Assembly: GCA_039000515.1 (NCBI GenBank)
Contig: JBCFYV010011135.1
Coordinates: 28,515,326-28,579,325, forward strand
DNA from: Timema cristinae
Taxonomy: Eukaryota > Arthropoda > Insecta > Phasmatodea > Timematidae
Reading direction: 5' to 3'
Length of the DNA stretch: 64,000 bases
In this document: positions 54,093 through 64,000 of the stretch, one piece after another
How positions within the stretch are numbered: the stretch's first letter is position 1
Layout of the letters: each line of letters starts with the position of its first letter
Program-made: the position numbers and the translations under genes
The notes under the pieces: model-generated
Told to the model about the DNA's origin: nothing
Database searches by the model: none
The model's input: the letters and a program-made list of their open reading frames with translations, nothing else

Positions 54093-54780
54093 AAAAATTC
54101 TAAGAAATAATCTTGTAGTATAGTGGTTAGAGATCCTGATTAAAAATACAGTGCTTCCAGAATGTTTCTTTGTTGTCTGGAACGGAGTTAACTGGGCGTC
54201 GCAGGAACTGGAATAAAGCAGTAGTGGCCCCGGGTCTGGAATACTGAGAATAACGTCCAGAGGTATCGTTGTGCTGACCATTTGACGCCCTATATCCACA
54301 AATGTTGGTGGTATGGCTCGCTTGCGTGTTGACACCAAGGAGTAAGTTTTTTTATTAAAGTAAATACAGAATAACATAATTTTTCGTAAAGTATAATAAT
54401 TATTGTTTCTAGAACCAACATATTTTAGCGTTTATAGGTCAACAACACGGTTGGCCCATCTATTAGGTCAACGTAGGCTATGACCTAGGTTACAAAGGTC
54501 CTAGCGGTGCATCCCACAACCAAATATACATTTTTTCAAATATTTTAAAAACATAAATATCTAAATTAAATAAGCTAAAAATTATAAATATAAAGACAAA
54601 AAACTCCCCGTCGTCATTTTACAAGTTGAGCTATACCATCAGATCGGCCGCCGTCTGTTGTTGAAGATAGTGCTAACATTTGCGTATGGAGGGTGCCTCA
54701 CGTGGTCAGCCCCCCAAAAAACCTACGGCCATTAATATCAGTTTTCTAGACCAGAGTCGCTACTTCTTTATTCAGGTAGC
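54093..54780. other. Unassigned; one tRNA A-box-like segment
   Basis: AGTATAGTGGTTAGAGATCC at about 54,118 looks like the D-arm side of a tRNA, but no T-arm follows at the right spacing. The rest of the region, which would be intronic to the exon downstream, shows no feature. Confidence 0.3.
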
Positions 54781-55499
54781 TCCTCGATTGACCTAGGCAC
54801 CTCCAATAACTCCCAATAATTGACGTTATTATCTTTGTTTGTTTCAGAGTACCTAGGCACTTCCAGTAAGTCCCAATAATTGACGTCACTATCTGTGTTT
54901 GTTTCTGAATACCTAGGCACCTCCAGTAACTCCCAATAATTGACGTCACTATCTTTGTTTCAGAGGACCTAGGCACCTCCAATAACTCCCAATAATTGAC
55001 GTTATTATCTTTGTTTGTTTCAGAGTACCTAGGCACCTCCAATAACTCCCAATAATTGACGTTATTATCTTTGTTTGTTTCAGAGTACCTAGGCACTTCC
55101 AGTAAGTCCCAATAATTGACGTCACTATCTGTGTTTGTTTCAGTGGACCTAGGCACTTCCAGTAACTCCCAATAATTGACGTCACTATCTGTGTTTGTTT
55201 CTGAATACCTAGGCACCTCCAGTAACTCCCAATAATTGACGTCACTATCTTTGTTTCAGAGGACCTAGGCACCTCCAGTAACTCCCAATAATTGACGTCA
55301 CTATCTGTGTTTGTTTCAGTGGACCTAGGCACCTCCAGTAACTCCCAATAATAGACGTCACTATCTGTGTTTGTTTCAGAGGACCTAGGCACCTCCAGTA
55401 ACTCCCAATAATTGACGTGACTATCTGTGTTTGTTTCAGTGGACCTAGGCACCTCCAATAACTCCCAATAATTGACGTCACTATCTGTGTTTGTTTCAG
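54781..55499. repeat. 60-bp minisatellite made of intron/exon-boundary copies, 12 units
   Basis: Units of 60 bp (two of 56) contain CCTAGGCACCTCCAGTAACT, CCCAATAATTGACGTCACTA and TCTGTGTTTGTTTCAG. The last unit flows straight into the exon at 55,500, whose first ~20 bases (GGACCTAGGCCCTCCACGTA) are a diverged version of the same unit. Nine of the eleven internal unit junctions keep a T-rich tract plus TTTCAG acceptor; two read TTTCTGAAT. Many units carry the palindrome TGACGTCA. The minus strand is open across the array (artefact). Confidence 0.95.
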
Positions 55500-55643
55500 A
55501 GGACCTAGGCCCTCCACGTAACTTCTCCTCCCTCCTCCACCCAGACACCAACACTTACCTCCACGAATTGACCAACTACTGGCCGTACAACGACACCTAC
55601 AACATCGACAAGTTCGATGATTTCGACCACACCCACTTTGACG
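55500..55643 (+). CDS. Internal coding exon of an unidentified host gene
   Basis: 144 nt between a strong acceptor (GTGTTTGTTTCAG at 55,487-55,499) and a consensus donor (GACG/GTAAGTCT, GT at 55,644-55,645). It starts two bases before a codon boundary and ends one base after one, so it is a symmetric phase 1-1 exon adding 48 residues. The peptide starts DLGPPRNFSSLL and ends KFDDFDHTHFD. It is rich in Asp, Tyr, Asn and Thr, hydrophilic and acidic, with an NDT glycosylation-type sequon. Codons mostly end in C (TAC, AAC, GAC, ACC), unlike the AT-rich surroundings. I do not recognise the protein. No neighbouring exon was found in the window, so introns are long. Confidence 0.68.
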
Positions 55644-55645
55644 GT

Positions 55646-56246
55646 AAGTCTCTTTCTCCTGTAAGTTATGTAACCTGTAATGATATTACTGTCACAATCC
55701 TGAACTAGATAGGGATGTTTATTTTTGGTTTGCATAATTTTGGTTGGACCTTCGCGACTAAAAGTACTGGCTAAGCGAACTTGATGTAACGAATAAAAAA
55801 AAAACATTGAAGAGGATTGCTGACCACTCATAACAAACTTGCACTAGTTGTTAAGTAACTGGGCCAGATCGGGTTATAAAAGCCTTTATTTTATTGACAT
55901 CGGGGCCGACACATTCTCATCCATTTCTAATGCAGTTACTTTATCCGTCGCCGTACCATAGATGATACTTGTGCTAGGCTGTGCCCAGGATACTGAGTTC
56001 GAGTCTGTAGGAGGTCGCAAGACGTGTCATTCGTCCCAAAACTTTAAGTATTCACGACTTCCACGAACACAAACGTCCAAGTTTGTAGTCTATGTTTCTT
56101 TTTTATGACATTTAACATAACTTTTTTTATTATCTCGTAGTGCTACTTTTAAACCAAAATACGAAACCTCCAGTATCATTTAGTACCCAACCAACTACCT
56201 TGCCAACGGGAAGCCGACATTACTATTATTTACTAGGTTTTTTTTA
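55646..56246. other. Downstream intron sequence
   Basis: Mostly AT-rich. 55,930-56,030 has a tRNA-like look (GAGTTCGAGTCTG resembles a B box, with GCCGTACCATAGATGATAC upstream) but no complete tRNA. Confidence 0.35.
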
Positions 56247-56494
56247 TCACCATGTCTTACTACCCATTCGGGTTGGACGCATTTGTAACTAGCTACGCTA
56301 ATGTTTTTGAGTATGAGGAAGATAATATTTTATAGGAGGTGTAATCGCATTTGTGTGGAGTGAGAGTGTAAAACAATTTTTGAAAAACCACCCTCAGTAC
56401 ACCCTACCGAGATTCGAACCTCGATCTCCCCGTAATTGTCAAACTAGTATACTGCGAGAGTGACGCCTTAGACCATGAGGCCACCGAAGCGAGT
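56247..56494 (-). mobile_element. SINE-B1 copy, minus strand
   Basis: Reversed tail CATGTCTTACTACCCATTCG, GCATTTGTGTGGAGTGAGAG, GAGATTCGAACCTCGATCTC, then CTTAGACCATGAGGCCACCG. Confidence 0.87.
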
Positions 56495-56804
56495 TTTATG
56501 GGTATTTATAATACATAACAAAAATGTCAACTTCAGATCACGTGACTGGCTTTCTGAAACTGAGCTTCCTAAATGGTTTCACACTCTCCCTCCACGCACA
56601 TGCTGGTACAGTTCTTCTTAAATTCTACCGTAACCATATATTTATTTTTAGCACCGTCATTGGCAGTCAGGTCTACTACAAGAGTCATGACAGAGACCAT
56701 TTGGTCACGGAATTATATCGCATAAATATTCAGTTAACGTAATTGATGCATTCTAATAAGATAAATAGGTATTAAGTTGCGTTGGTGGTAATATCGGGTT
56801 CTTC
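56495..56804. other. Mixed sequence with a SINE-B body scrap
   Basis: AAATGGTTTCACACTCTCCC and TCCACGCACATGCTGGTACA at about 56,570-56,610 are SINE-B body words on the plus strand without head or tail. Confidence 0.5.
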
Positions 56805-58235
56805 CATCAAAATTTGACTGTGGTAACTCTTCCGGCTGTCAGATAAGTTTCTTCCTATGAACATTGGGCTGTAGTAACTGTTATAGCTGTCAGATAAGGT
56901 TCTTCCTATGAACAATGGACTGTAGTAACTGTTCTATCTGTCAGATAAGGTTCTTCCTATGAACATTGGACTGTAGTAACTGTTCTAGCTGTCAGATAAG
57001 GTTCTTCCTATGAACATTGGACTCTAGTAACTGTTCTAGCTGTCAGATAAGATTCTTCTTATGAACATTGGACTGTAGTAACTGTTCTAGCTGTCAGATA
57101 AGGTTCTTCCTATGAACAGTGGACTGTAGTAACTTTTCTAGCTGTCGGATAAGGTTATTCCTATGAACATTGGACTGTAGTAACTTTTTTATTTGTCAGA
57201 AAAGTTTCTTCCTATGAACATTGGACTGTAGTAACTGTTCTAGCTGTCAGATAAGGTTCTTCCTATGAACATTGGACTCTAGTAACTGTTCTAGCTGTCA
57301 GATAAGGTTCTTCTTATGAACATTGGACTGTAGTAACTGTTCTGGCTGTCAGATAAGGTTCTTCTTATGAACATTGGACTCTAGTAACTGTTCTAGCTGT
57401 CAGATAAGATTCTTCTTATGAACATTGGACTGTAGTAACTGTTCTAGCTGTCAGATAAGGTTCTTCCTATGAACAGTGGACTGTAGTAACTTTTCTAGCT
57501 GTCGGATAAGGTTATTCCTATGAACATTGGACTGTAGTAACTTTTTTATTTGTCAGAAAAGTTTCTTCCTATGAACATTGGACTGTAGTAACTGTTCTAG
57601 CTGTCAGATAAGGTTCTTCCTATGAACATTGGACTCTAGTAACTGTTCTAGCTGTCAGATAAGGTTCTTCTTATGAACATTGGACTGTAGTAACTGTTCT
57701 AGCTGTCAGATAAGGTTCTTCTTATGAACATTGGACTGTAATAACTGTTCTAGCTGTCAGATAAGGTTCTTCCTATGAACATTGGACTGTAGTAACTTTT
57801 CTAGCTGTCAGATAAGGTTCTTCCTATGAACATTGGACTGTAGTAACTGTTCTAGCTGTCAGATAAGGTTCTTCCTATGAACATTGGACTCTAGTAACTG
57901 TTCTAGCTGTCAGATAAGGTTCTTCTTATGAACATTGGAGTTTAGTAACTTTTCTAGCTGTCAGATAAGGTTCTTCCTATGAACATTGGACTGTAGTAAC
58001 TGTTCTAGCTGTCAGATAAGGTTCTTCCTATGAACATTGGACTCTAGTAACTGTTCTAGCTGTCAGATAAGGTTCTTATTATGAACATTGGACTGTAGTA
58101 ACTGTTCTAGCTGTCAGATAAGGTTCTTCTTATGAACATTGGACTGTAATAACTGTTCTAGCTGTCAGATAAGGTTCTTCTTATGAACATTGGACTGTAG
58201 TAACTTTTCTAGCTGTCAGATAAGGTTCTCACTAT
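56805..58235. repeat. 51-bp minisatellite with 357-bp higher-order period, about 28 units
   Basis: Unit: GGACTGTAGTAACTGTTCTA, GCTGTCAGATAAGGTTCTTC, CTATGAACATT. Distinctive variant units (ATGAACAGTGGAC; GGTTATTCC; TTTATTTGTCAGAAAAG) recur in the same order 357 bp apart (for example TATGAACAGT at 57,111 and 57,468), which is seven units. Confidence 0.95.
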
Positions 58236-58589
58236 GAAAATGTTTACCTTTACGGGTTTATATTAGTCATAACATTAAACATAAAAGTGGCCGTAAAGCA
58301 GTTGTCGCTCCTGGCCGCTGGAGGCGCCACAAGTATCGGTGTAAAGGTCAATCAATCGTCCCCCTCATTTGCTTGTTTAAATACCGGCTCTTTTTGAAAT
58401 AATGTCTGAGTTTACAGTCGCGCCTCTCAGACTGTTATTTCACGTGTTTGGGAAGGCTAATTATCACAAATCACGTCATATATTCGTCAGGAAATTGTTA
58501 ATACGGGAATACTTTACCCCTTAAGGTGGGATAGAATGGACAGGAACTCAAGCTAAGGTCAGTATTTCTATAGTTTTTATATCAAAAAG
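58236..58589. other. GC-balanced single-copy-looking sequence
   Basis: 58,285-58,490 has TTTAAATA at about 58,377 and an initiator-like TTACAGTCGCG about 35 bp on, but no exon with a donor follows. Unassigned. Confidence 0.25.
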
Positions 58590-58935
58590 CCATTTGGCCC
58601 AAAAGGAAAAAGAAATGAAATATAATACGATATTGCAGAACCATTTTACTAACGAGAATAGATGAAATAATATACACTGTTGCAGAAACTTTGAGACCTT
58701 TCTGTCTACCAAAGAGCATAGCAATCAATTTCATATTTCAAATATCTTCATGAAAAATTATATTTATTTTCTTGTAGCTTAAAAACTATTGGTGTTCTAA
58801 AAGTACATTTCAAATAAAAGATCTCTATCTTCATTAGTACTACAACTTTACAAGTTTACTTTATAAGTTATTCCGCATATCAAATAGTTGCGGAGATACG
58901 ATCATAATTGAAAATTTTAATTTATCTACAGTATC
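58590..58935 (-). repeat. Repeat D 3' half, minus strand
   Basis: GCAGAACCATTTTACTAACG, CCAAAGAGCATAGCAATCAA, TACTACAACTTTACAAGTTT and GCGGAGATACGATCATAATT are the reverse of D modules near 26.6-27.2 and 52.6-52.8 kb. Confidence 0.65.
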
Positions 58936-59289
58936 ATGAAATAATATGAAAATCTATTTTTTTAAATATTTAATCCGTAATTATGATAAAAAATTTAATC
59001 TTTAATTATGATAAAAATATGGAATATTGAAGTTTATTGTTTACAGAGACGCAGGTGAATTGCAGCCCCACATGTTTATAACCACGTGCGAATTACGGAA
59101 CCGGATTTTGACCTAACCTAACCAAGCCTAACCTAATCTTTAAATTATGGTAATTATGTGAACACAACTCATTTCACTCACTCAAGTGATCGGACCTCGA
59201 GTCGTACACGATTTCAATATTAGGCCACAACTCACCTACACAGGTTCACAGAACTAGTAGTATTACTTTAGTAACGATAATATGACATG
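58936..59289. other. Unassigned AT-rich DNA
   Basis: Includes a short stretch of CCTAACC-like words near 59,114-59,136 that is not a telomeric array. Confidence 0.4.
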
Positions 59290-59665
59290 GAAGAAGAGAG
59301 ATTTAAGTAGAGTATCAGGCAGCGGAGATGAGGAGGTTTCTGAGATGTATTGAGAACGTAACAAGAAGAGACCAGAAATTAAATAATTAGGGATGGTGTA
59401 AAAGGTATACCATTAGAAGAGACACTGAAGAGAAAAAGGTTTCTTTGGTTAGGTCATGTGACGATAATGAAGGACAGAAAGCCTACAGAACAAAGAGAAG
59501 GGTAGAAGACCACGGACGAGATGGATGGACCGAGAGTAGAAGGACATGAAGGCAATAAGGAGAGAACTGGAGACGCGTGGATGAGGGAGAAGTTAGGAAA
59601 GATCGACAGGAACTGAAGAGGATGTGGCAGACGACCCGCAGAGGGAGAAACGTCGGATAACGATG
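59290..59665 (+). mobile_element. LINE 3'-end relic, second type
   Basis: In shifting frames it encodes the terminal motif common to non-LTR ORF2 proteins: a RMRRFLRCIENV-like stretch, IPLEETLKRKRFLWLGHV, and a GRRPRTRWMD basic motif. It ends AACGATGATGAACGATAAT. It has several stops and frame changes and is not the same family as the 25-kb fragment. Confidence 0.6.
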
Positions 59666-60118
59666 ATGAACGATAATATCAAGGAGGAAGTGGGGGTCTA
59701 CTGTTCACGTTTTAATATCAATCACACTACATTCTCTAGATTGAATTTAAAAGCCAGTTTATTCGATCCTTATTTTAAAATTAGATATAAACCAGTTTAA
59801 TGTGACAACATAATAGACAGAATAAAACAGTAGTTTGCGTCTAGTCATTAATATTAAAATCAATCAAACTATTATTTGAACATAGTTGAAAAAACAACTC
59901 ATTATATAAACAACTTCGGACATATTACTATTGATTCATCCTGTAAACCAATAAAACGCAGCTCTCACGGGACATTGCCTCGATCAAATACAATCAAATT
60001 GTGCAGGGGAAGAACAAATCAAGCGACTTCACACAAAATGAGCTATATTGTTTATATCACACCAGTGGCGTGTTGTGGAGTGTTGCCAGGGCAATTGAAA
60101 TGAATGGTTTTGTTTTAT
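59666..60118. other. AT-rich DNA
   Basis: No feature recognised apart from the target TTAA at 60,119. Confidence 0.4.
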
Positions 60119-60122
60119 TTAA

Positions 60123-61589
60123 GGCGGCTGAGTTCAACGAGAAATTATCAATCGCTGTCCGGCCACACGGTTTAAAATACAATTGTTTGTGACGTTTTAT
60201 GGAACTAATTTATCTACTCGATCTGATCTTATACTCCCTTTTAGCCTTCAACTACAACCACCCGTTGTCATATCAATAAGAAAGAAGGGAACTAAAACTA
60301 CTAAACTTCTAATCTCAAGATAAAGAGGAAATTTTGCTCTTAGTTCTCAAATATCAAACAATGACTGTATTTGTTAGAGGAAACTTCTTATCTCAAGGTA
60401 AAGAGGAAAGCTCGCTGCTAGTTCTCAAATATCAATGACTGTATTTGTTAGAGGAAACTTCTTATCTCAAGGTAAAGAGGAAAGCTCACTGATAGTTCTC
60501 AAATATCAAACAATGACTGTATTTGTTAGAGGAAACTTGTTATCTCAAGATAAAGAGGAAATTTTGCTCTTAGTTCTCAAATATCAAACAATGACTGTAT
60601 TTGTTAGAGGAAACTTCCTATCTCAAGGTAAAGAGGAAAGCTCGCTACTAGTTCTCAAATATCAAACAATGACTGTATTTGTTAGAGGAAACTTGTTATC
60701 TCAAGGTAAAGAGGAAAGCTCGCTGATAGTTCTCAAATATCAAACAATGACTGTATTTGTTAGAGGAAACTTGTTATCTCAAGGTAAAGAGGAAAGCTCG
60801 CTGATAGTTCTCAAATATCAAACAATGACTGTATTTGTTAGAGGAAACTTGTTATCTCAAGGTAAAGAGGAAAGCTCGCTGCTAGTTCTCAAATATCAAA
60901 CAATGACTGTATTTGTTAGAGGAAACTTCTTATCTCAAGGTAAAGAGGAAAGCTCACTGCTAGTTCTCAAATATCAAACAATGATTGTATTTGTTAGAGG
61001 AAACTTCTTATCTCAAGGTAAAGAGGAAAGCCCGCTGCTAGTTCTCAAATATCAAACAATGATTGTATTTGTTAGAGGAAACTTCTTATTTCAAGGTAAA
61101 GAGGAAAGCCCGCTGCTAGTTCTCAAATATCAAACAATGACTGTATTTGTTAGAGGAAACCTCTTATCTCAAGGTAAAGAGTAAAGCTCGTTGATAGTTC
61201 TCAAATATCAAACAATGACTGTATTTGTTAGAGGAAACTTCTTATCTCAAGGTAAAGAGGAAAGCTCGCTGCTAGTTCTCAAATATAAAACAATGACTGT
61301 ATTTGTTAGAGGAAGGTCAAATCTAGTGTTCTTTTTCATCAAGACTAGTCTCATAACTCAGCTAGTAAGATTAAAAAGTTGTTCAAAATGAGCTAATGTA
61401 ACATTTTTAGTTTTGTTTCTATTAATAAAACTTAAAATATAGGTTTGTTAAGGACAAAGAGCCCTGTTGGAATCCTTAGGTTTCATTTTAGCGTCTACTA
61501 TATTTTGAAATAACTCATCGTAGAATTAAATGTTGCGTTCGAGTTGAACTTTTGCGCGGCAATTTCTCGCTTGCCGGGGGGTGGTCCCC
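60123..61589 (+). mobile_element. TTAA-flanked element with internal minisatellite, copy 2
   Basis: TTAA at 60,119-60,122 and 61,590-61,593. The left end reads GGCGGCTGAGTTCAACGAG; the reverse complement of the right end reads GGGGACCACCCCCCGGCAAG then CGAGAAATT. Unique flanks match copy 1 in inverted orientation on both sides of the array (for example AATAAGAAAGAAGGGA on one side, GAGCCCTGTTGGAAT on the other). Confidence 0.87.
60303..61315 (+). repeat. 78-bp minisatellite inside the TTAA element, 13 units
   Basis: Same unit as at 18.2-18.9 kb, opposite strand: ATGACTGTATTTGTTAGAGG, AAACTTCTTATCTCAAGGTA, AAGAGGAAAGCTCGCTGCTA. Units vary (CTTCTT/CTTGTT, TCGCTGC/TCACTGA/TTTGCTC). It gives a 249-codon repetitive frame starting at 60,435. 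Confidence 0.95.
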
Positions 61590-61593
61590 TTAA

Positions 61594-62079
61594 GAAGTTA
61601 TTTTTAAGGTGAAGTGAAAATGAACGTGGTACTTATGGTGTATATTTATCATTTTTACATAAAATTAACCCTCTTGCCAAAACAAATAAAATTTCGCTTC
61701 AGTAGATGCGTTTTGTTTAATTTTTCATACGTGGTAATATAGTCAGTTTTTTTTATTGTATTATCTGTCATGAGCTTAATCCGACACCTTAAGCTCAATT
61801 TGTAGCGTGTCTATATACTGAGTTAAGGGTTCCGATGGAATTTTGGATAAACCTCATCAACAGTATGCTTTCGTCAATACTCATTAAAACTAACTTTATC
61901 TGACGTTTACAAAAGTTATTTGGATTAGCTTTCACGTGATTATCTGTCATGTCACTTGTTCCGAAGTCACTTTTGATTTATATTTAATAAAGTAGGAAAC
62001 AAAATTTCAATTTCAAAGAAATAGAGCTTTAAATAATTAGCTGTAAAATATTTTAAACTAGTTTTATGATATTTGTTTA
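61594..62079. other. AT-rich DNA
   Basis: No feature recognised. Confidence 0.4.
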
Positions 62080-62280
62080 GCACCTAGTATCACTATCCTT
62101 TATAGTTACACGCATGGGTGTTAATGAAGATACCAGGGCAGGGGCGAGTAGGGAGGATTTATAGGAAACGTACCTTAATCTGCCTGGAAGAAAAATCTAA
62201 AACTATTTAGGAAAAATTAACCTCAGTACATCCATTAAGCACTCGAACCCCGCCCTTTTTATCACCAGTAAATCCGGTTA
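62080..62280 (-). mobile_element. SINE-B copy, strongly degraded, minus strand
   Basis: TTTAGCACCTAGTATCACTA (tail), ATAGGAAACGTACC, TCTGCCTGGAAGAAAAATC, CCTCAGTACATCC and CACTCGAACCCCGCCC (reversed B box) follow the family order. Confidence 0.55.
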
Positions 62281-62524
62281 CAAAGCTTGCCTGTCTGCCT
62301 GCAAGATTTCCGCGCAAGTTGAAAACCCGTAAATGTTGACTTGTGCTTAAATATGATGTATTTTTGGCATCACTGTTAGTTTCAAAGGATCATTTAAGCT
62401 AAACAGGTTCTTATATAAACACGCATAATGTTGATGTAACTATCATATATATGTCACTTTATTAAGAATGCCATTTTTTATGAAAAGTGGAAGTCTTAAG
62501 TAGAAATACCACAACTACGTATTT

Positions 62525-62975
62525 TCAAATCTGCGCAACTCGAATTCGTGCAACTCTAATCCGTGTAACTCGGATCTACCTAGCTCGAATCCACCTTATT
62601 CGGATCCGGATAACTCAAATCGACCTAGCTCGGATCCACCTTATTCGGATCCGGATAACTCAAATCGACCTAGCTCGGATCCACCTAACTCGAATCCACC
62701 TATCTCTAATCCACCCTATTTGGATCCGCGTAACTCAAATCGACCTAGCTCGGATCCACCTAACTCGAATCCACCTATCTCTAATCCCCCCTATTCGGAT
62801 CCGGATAACTCAAATCGACCTAGCTCGGATCCACCTAACTCGAATCCACCTATCTCTAATCCACCCTATTTGGATCCGCGTAACTCAACTCAACCTAACT
62901 CGGATCCACCGTGCTCGAATCCACCTTATTCGGATCTGCGTAACTCAAATCCGCGTAACTTGAATCCACGTTAAT
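62525..62975. repeat. 15-bp repeat with 75-bp higher-order unit
   Basis: Basic unit like CTCGAATCCACCTAA; five variant 15-mers form a 75-bp block (CTCGGATCCACC starts at 62,674, 62,749 and 62,824). Stop-free in two plus-strand frames. BamHI-type GGATCC is frequent. Confidence 0.92.
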
Positions 62976-63790
62976 CAAATATATATATTTGACTCAAATT
63001 TGTGTAAGTTGATAATTTAGTGGCTTTTTGTGTTTCTTCCAACATTTTATTATTAATTATTTTTTACTAAATAAAAAAAACAGTCTAGAGTCGCACTTTG
63101 AGAACCCAGTTAAACACACATCTTTTTAAATGAAACTTAGTGGTTTTTTTTACAATAAAATTTTCAAATGTACAATCAATATGTTTATTAGGGTTTGAAA
63201 AAACTAAAAATAAAAGAAACACTCTGTCCTTCGAACGTGTAACATTAATTTGTGACACTTTATTTCACGCCCTATGGCTTAAGTGCTTGTTAAGAAGTCT
63301 TGACATCAGTAAAAATCGAACTGTCTCAAGGTTACACCTCGATGCTTCGTTCAAAGTGCATTAGTAAAGAGAGTGTTACTTTGAGAAAAGGACATGTTTT
63401 ATTTCTCTGATCGTATTTGTTCTGTATTCGAAGTAAACTCTTGATTTTAGTGCGTGGAATTATCCGGTTCACGGCTTATCCGTGCTCCATTCCAGGATTA
63501 TTTTATTTTAAATTTTACGATCACATGTAAATTAGTCTTAAGGGCAAGAATAGAAATCTTAAAAAAAAGTGTCGCTGTTGACCTTTTAGTCTTTCCAGCA
63601 GCATAAACTTTTCTTTTTTTTTTCAAAATGGATCTGTTTGTCATGGAATCGTCATTTTAAGATATGACGGGATATTGAATTTACCGTGGAAATTGGATTG
63701 ATTTCAATTTTAAGATACGCGTGTATCCCTTCGCTTTCATTAATCCGGATAATAGGGAGTAAAAGGATTTGGTTCAAGCCATATCACGAA
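62976..63790. other. AT-rich DNA
   Basis: A-rich, with words like GAATTATCCGGTTCACGGCT near 63,457 that recall the degenerate repeats just downstream. No gene. Confidence 0.35.
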
Positions 63791-64000
63791 TAATAATAGT
63801 CTATAATTCATTTGTCCTAGCCCATATTATGTTATAATACAGATAATCTAGAGTGCACTTGTTTCGGTCTAATACAAATCACAGAAACCACGGATAATCG
63901 AGAGCAAAACATTGATTTGGTTTAACACACATGAAAGAAAAACTCCGGATAATCGAAAGTATACATGTATGTGGTTTAATTAATATTAACTAAATGCCCT
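63791..64000. repeat. Degenerate GATAATC-containing repeat, possible pogo/Tigger-type terminus
   Basis: GATAATCTAGAG, GATAATCGAGAG and GATAATCGAAAG recur at 63,843, 63,893 and 63,949, each followed by GGTTTAA/GGTCTAA-like words. GGATAATCGAG words are common in pogo/Tigger-type termini, so a transposon end leaving the window is possible. Confidence 0.3.

Noticed and set aside
54746..55554. Minus-strand open frames of 156, 201 and 90 codons
   Set aside because: By-products of the 60-bp array. The convincing coding signal is on the plus strand at 55,500-55,643.
58370..58460. Core promoter at 58.4 kb
   Set aside because: A TATA-like word and initiator-like word are present, but there is no exon, donor or CpG context to support it; kept only as an unassigned region.
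59100..59140. Telomeric TTAGG-type repeats
   Set aside because: Only a few irregular CCTAACC words (also near 14,735-14,765); no perfect array.

Overview
This 64-kb window is AT-rich metazoan nuclear DNA from an intron- and repeat-rich genome. Nothing bacterial or viral-genomic is present. The dispersed repeats (tRNA-derived SINEs, Tc1-like and Harbinger-like foldback elements, a Ty3/Gypsy element primed by initiator tRNA-Met, and 3' ends of endonuclease/reverse-transcriptase LINEs) fit an invertebrate. I favour an arthropod, but that is inference and no gene here fixes the species.

Layout. 0-31.9 kb is intergenic or intronic DNA carrying dozens of SINE copies of two main families, a 67-bp minisatellite (5.46-6.38 kb), a Tc1-like foldback element interrupted by a Harbinger-like element (10.38-11.71 kb), a three-armed palindrome (14.4-15.2 kb), a TTAA-flanked element with an internal 78-bp minisatellite (17.9-19.1 kb), a second foldback element carrying a SINE (23.2-24.4 kb) and a LINE 3' end (25.0-25.6 kb). 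31.89-45.12 kb is one Ty3/Gypsy locus, flanked by a single 4-bp target duplication and arranged LTR-gag-pol-LTR-(gag 3' end)-pol-LTR. The middle third (34.79-39.62 kb) differs from the last third mainly by one-base length changes, which looks more like uncorrected long-read sequence than old divergence. 45.1-54.7 kb returns to SINEs, tandem arrays and older repeats.

The best host-gene evidence is a 144-nt exon at 55,500-55,643 (+) with consensus splice sites. The 60-bp minisatellite just upstream (54,781-55,499) is built from copies of that exon's own intron/exon boundary, so about nine decoy 3' splice sites sit in front of the real one. From 56.2 kb there follow a SINE, a 51-bp array with a 357-bp higher-order period, another LINE 3' end, a second inverted copy of the TTAA element (60.1-61.6 kb) and a 15-bp/75-bp array (62.5-63.0 kb).

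Most long open frames in the window are by-products of tandem arrays whose period is a multiple of three or whose unit lacks stops. Functional coding is supported only for the Gypsy gag/pol, for LINE relics and, by splice signals and codon use, for one host exon plus two weaker candidates. SINE-A, SINE-B1, SINE-B2, repeats C, D and E, and HEL-1/HEL-2 are labels used here, not database names.
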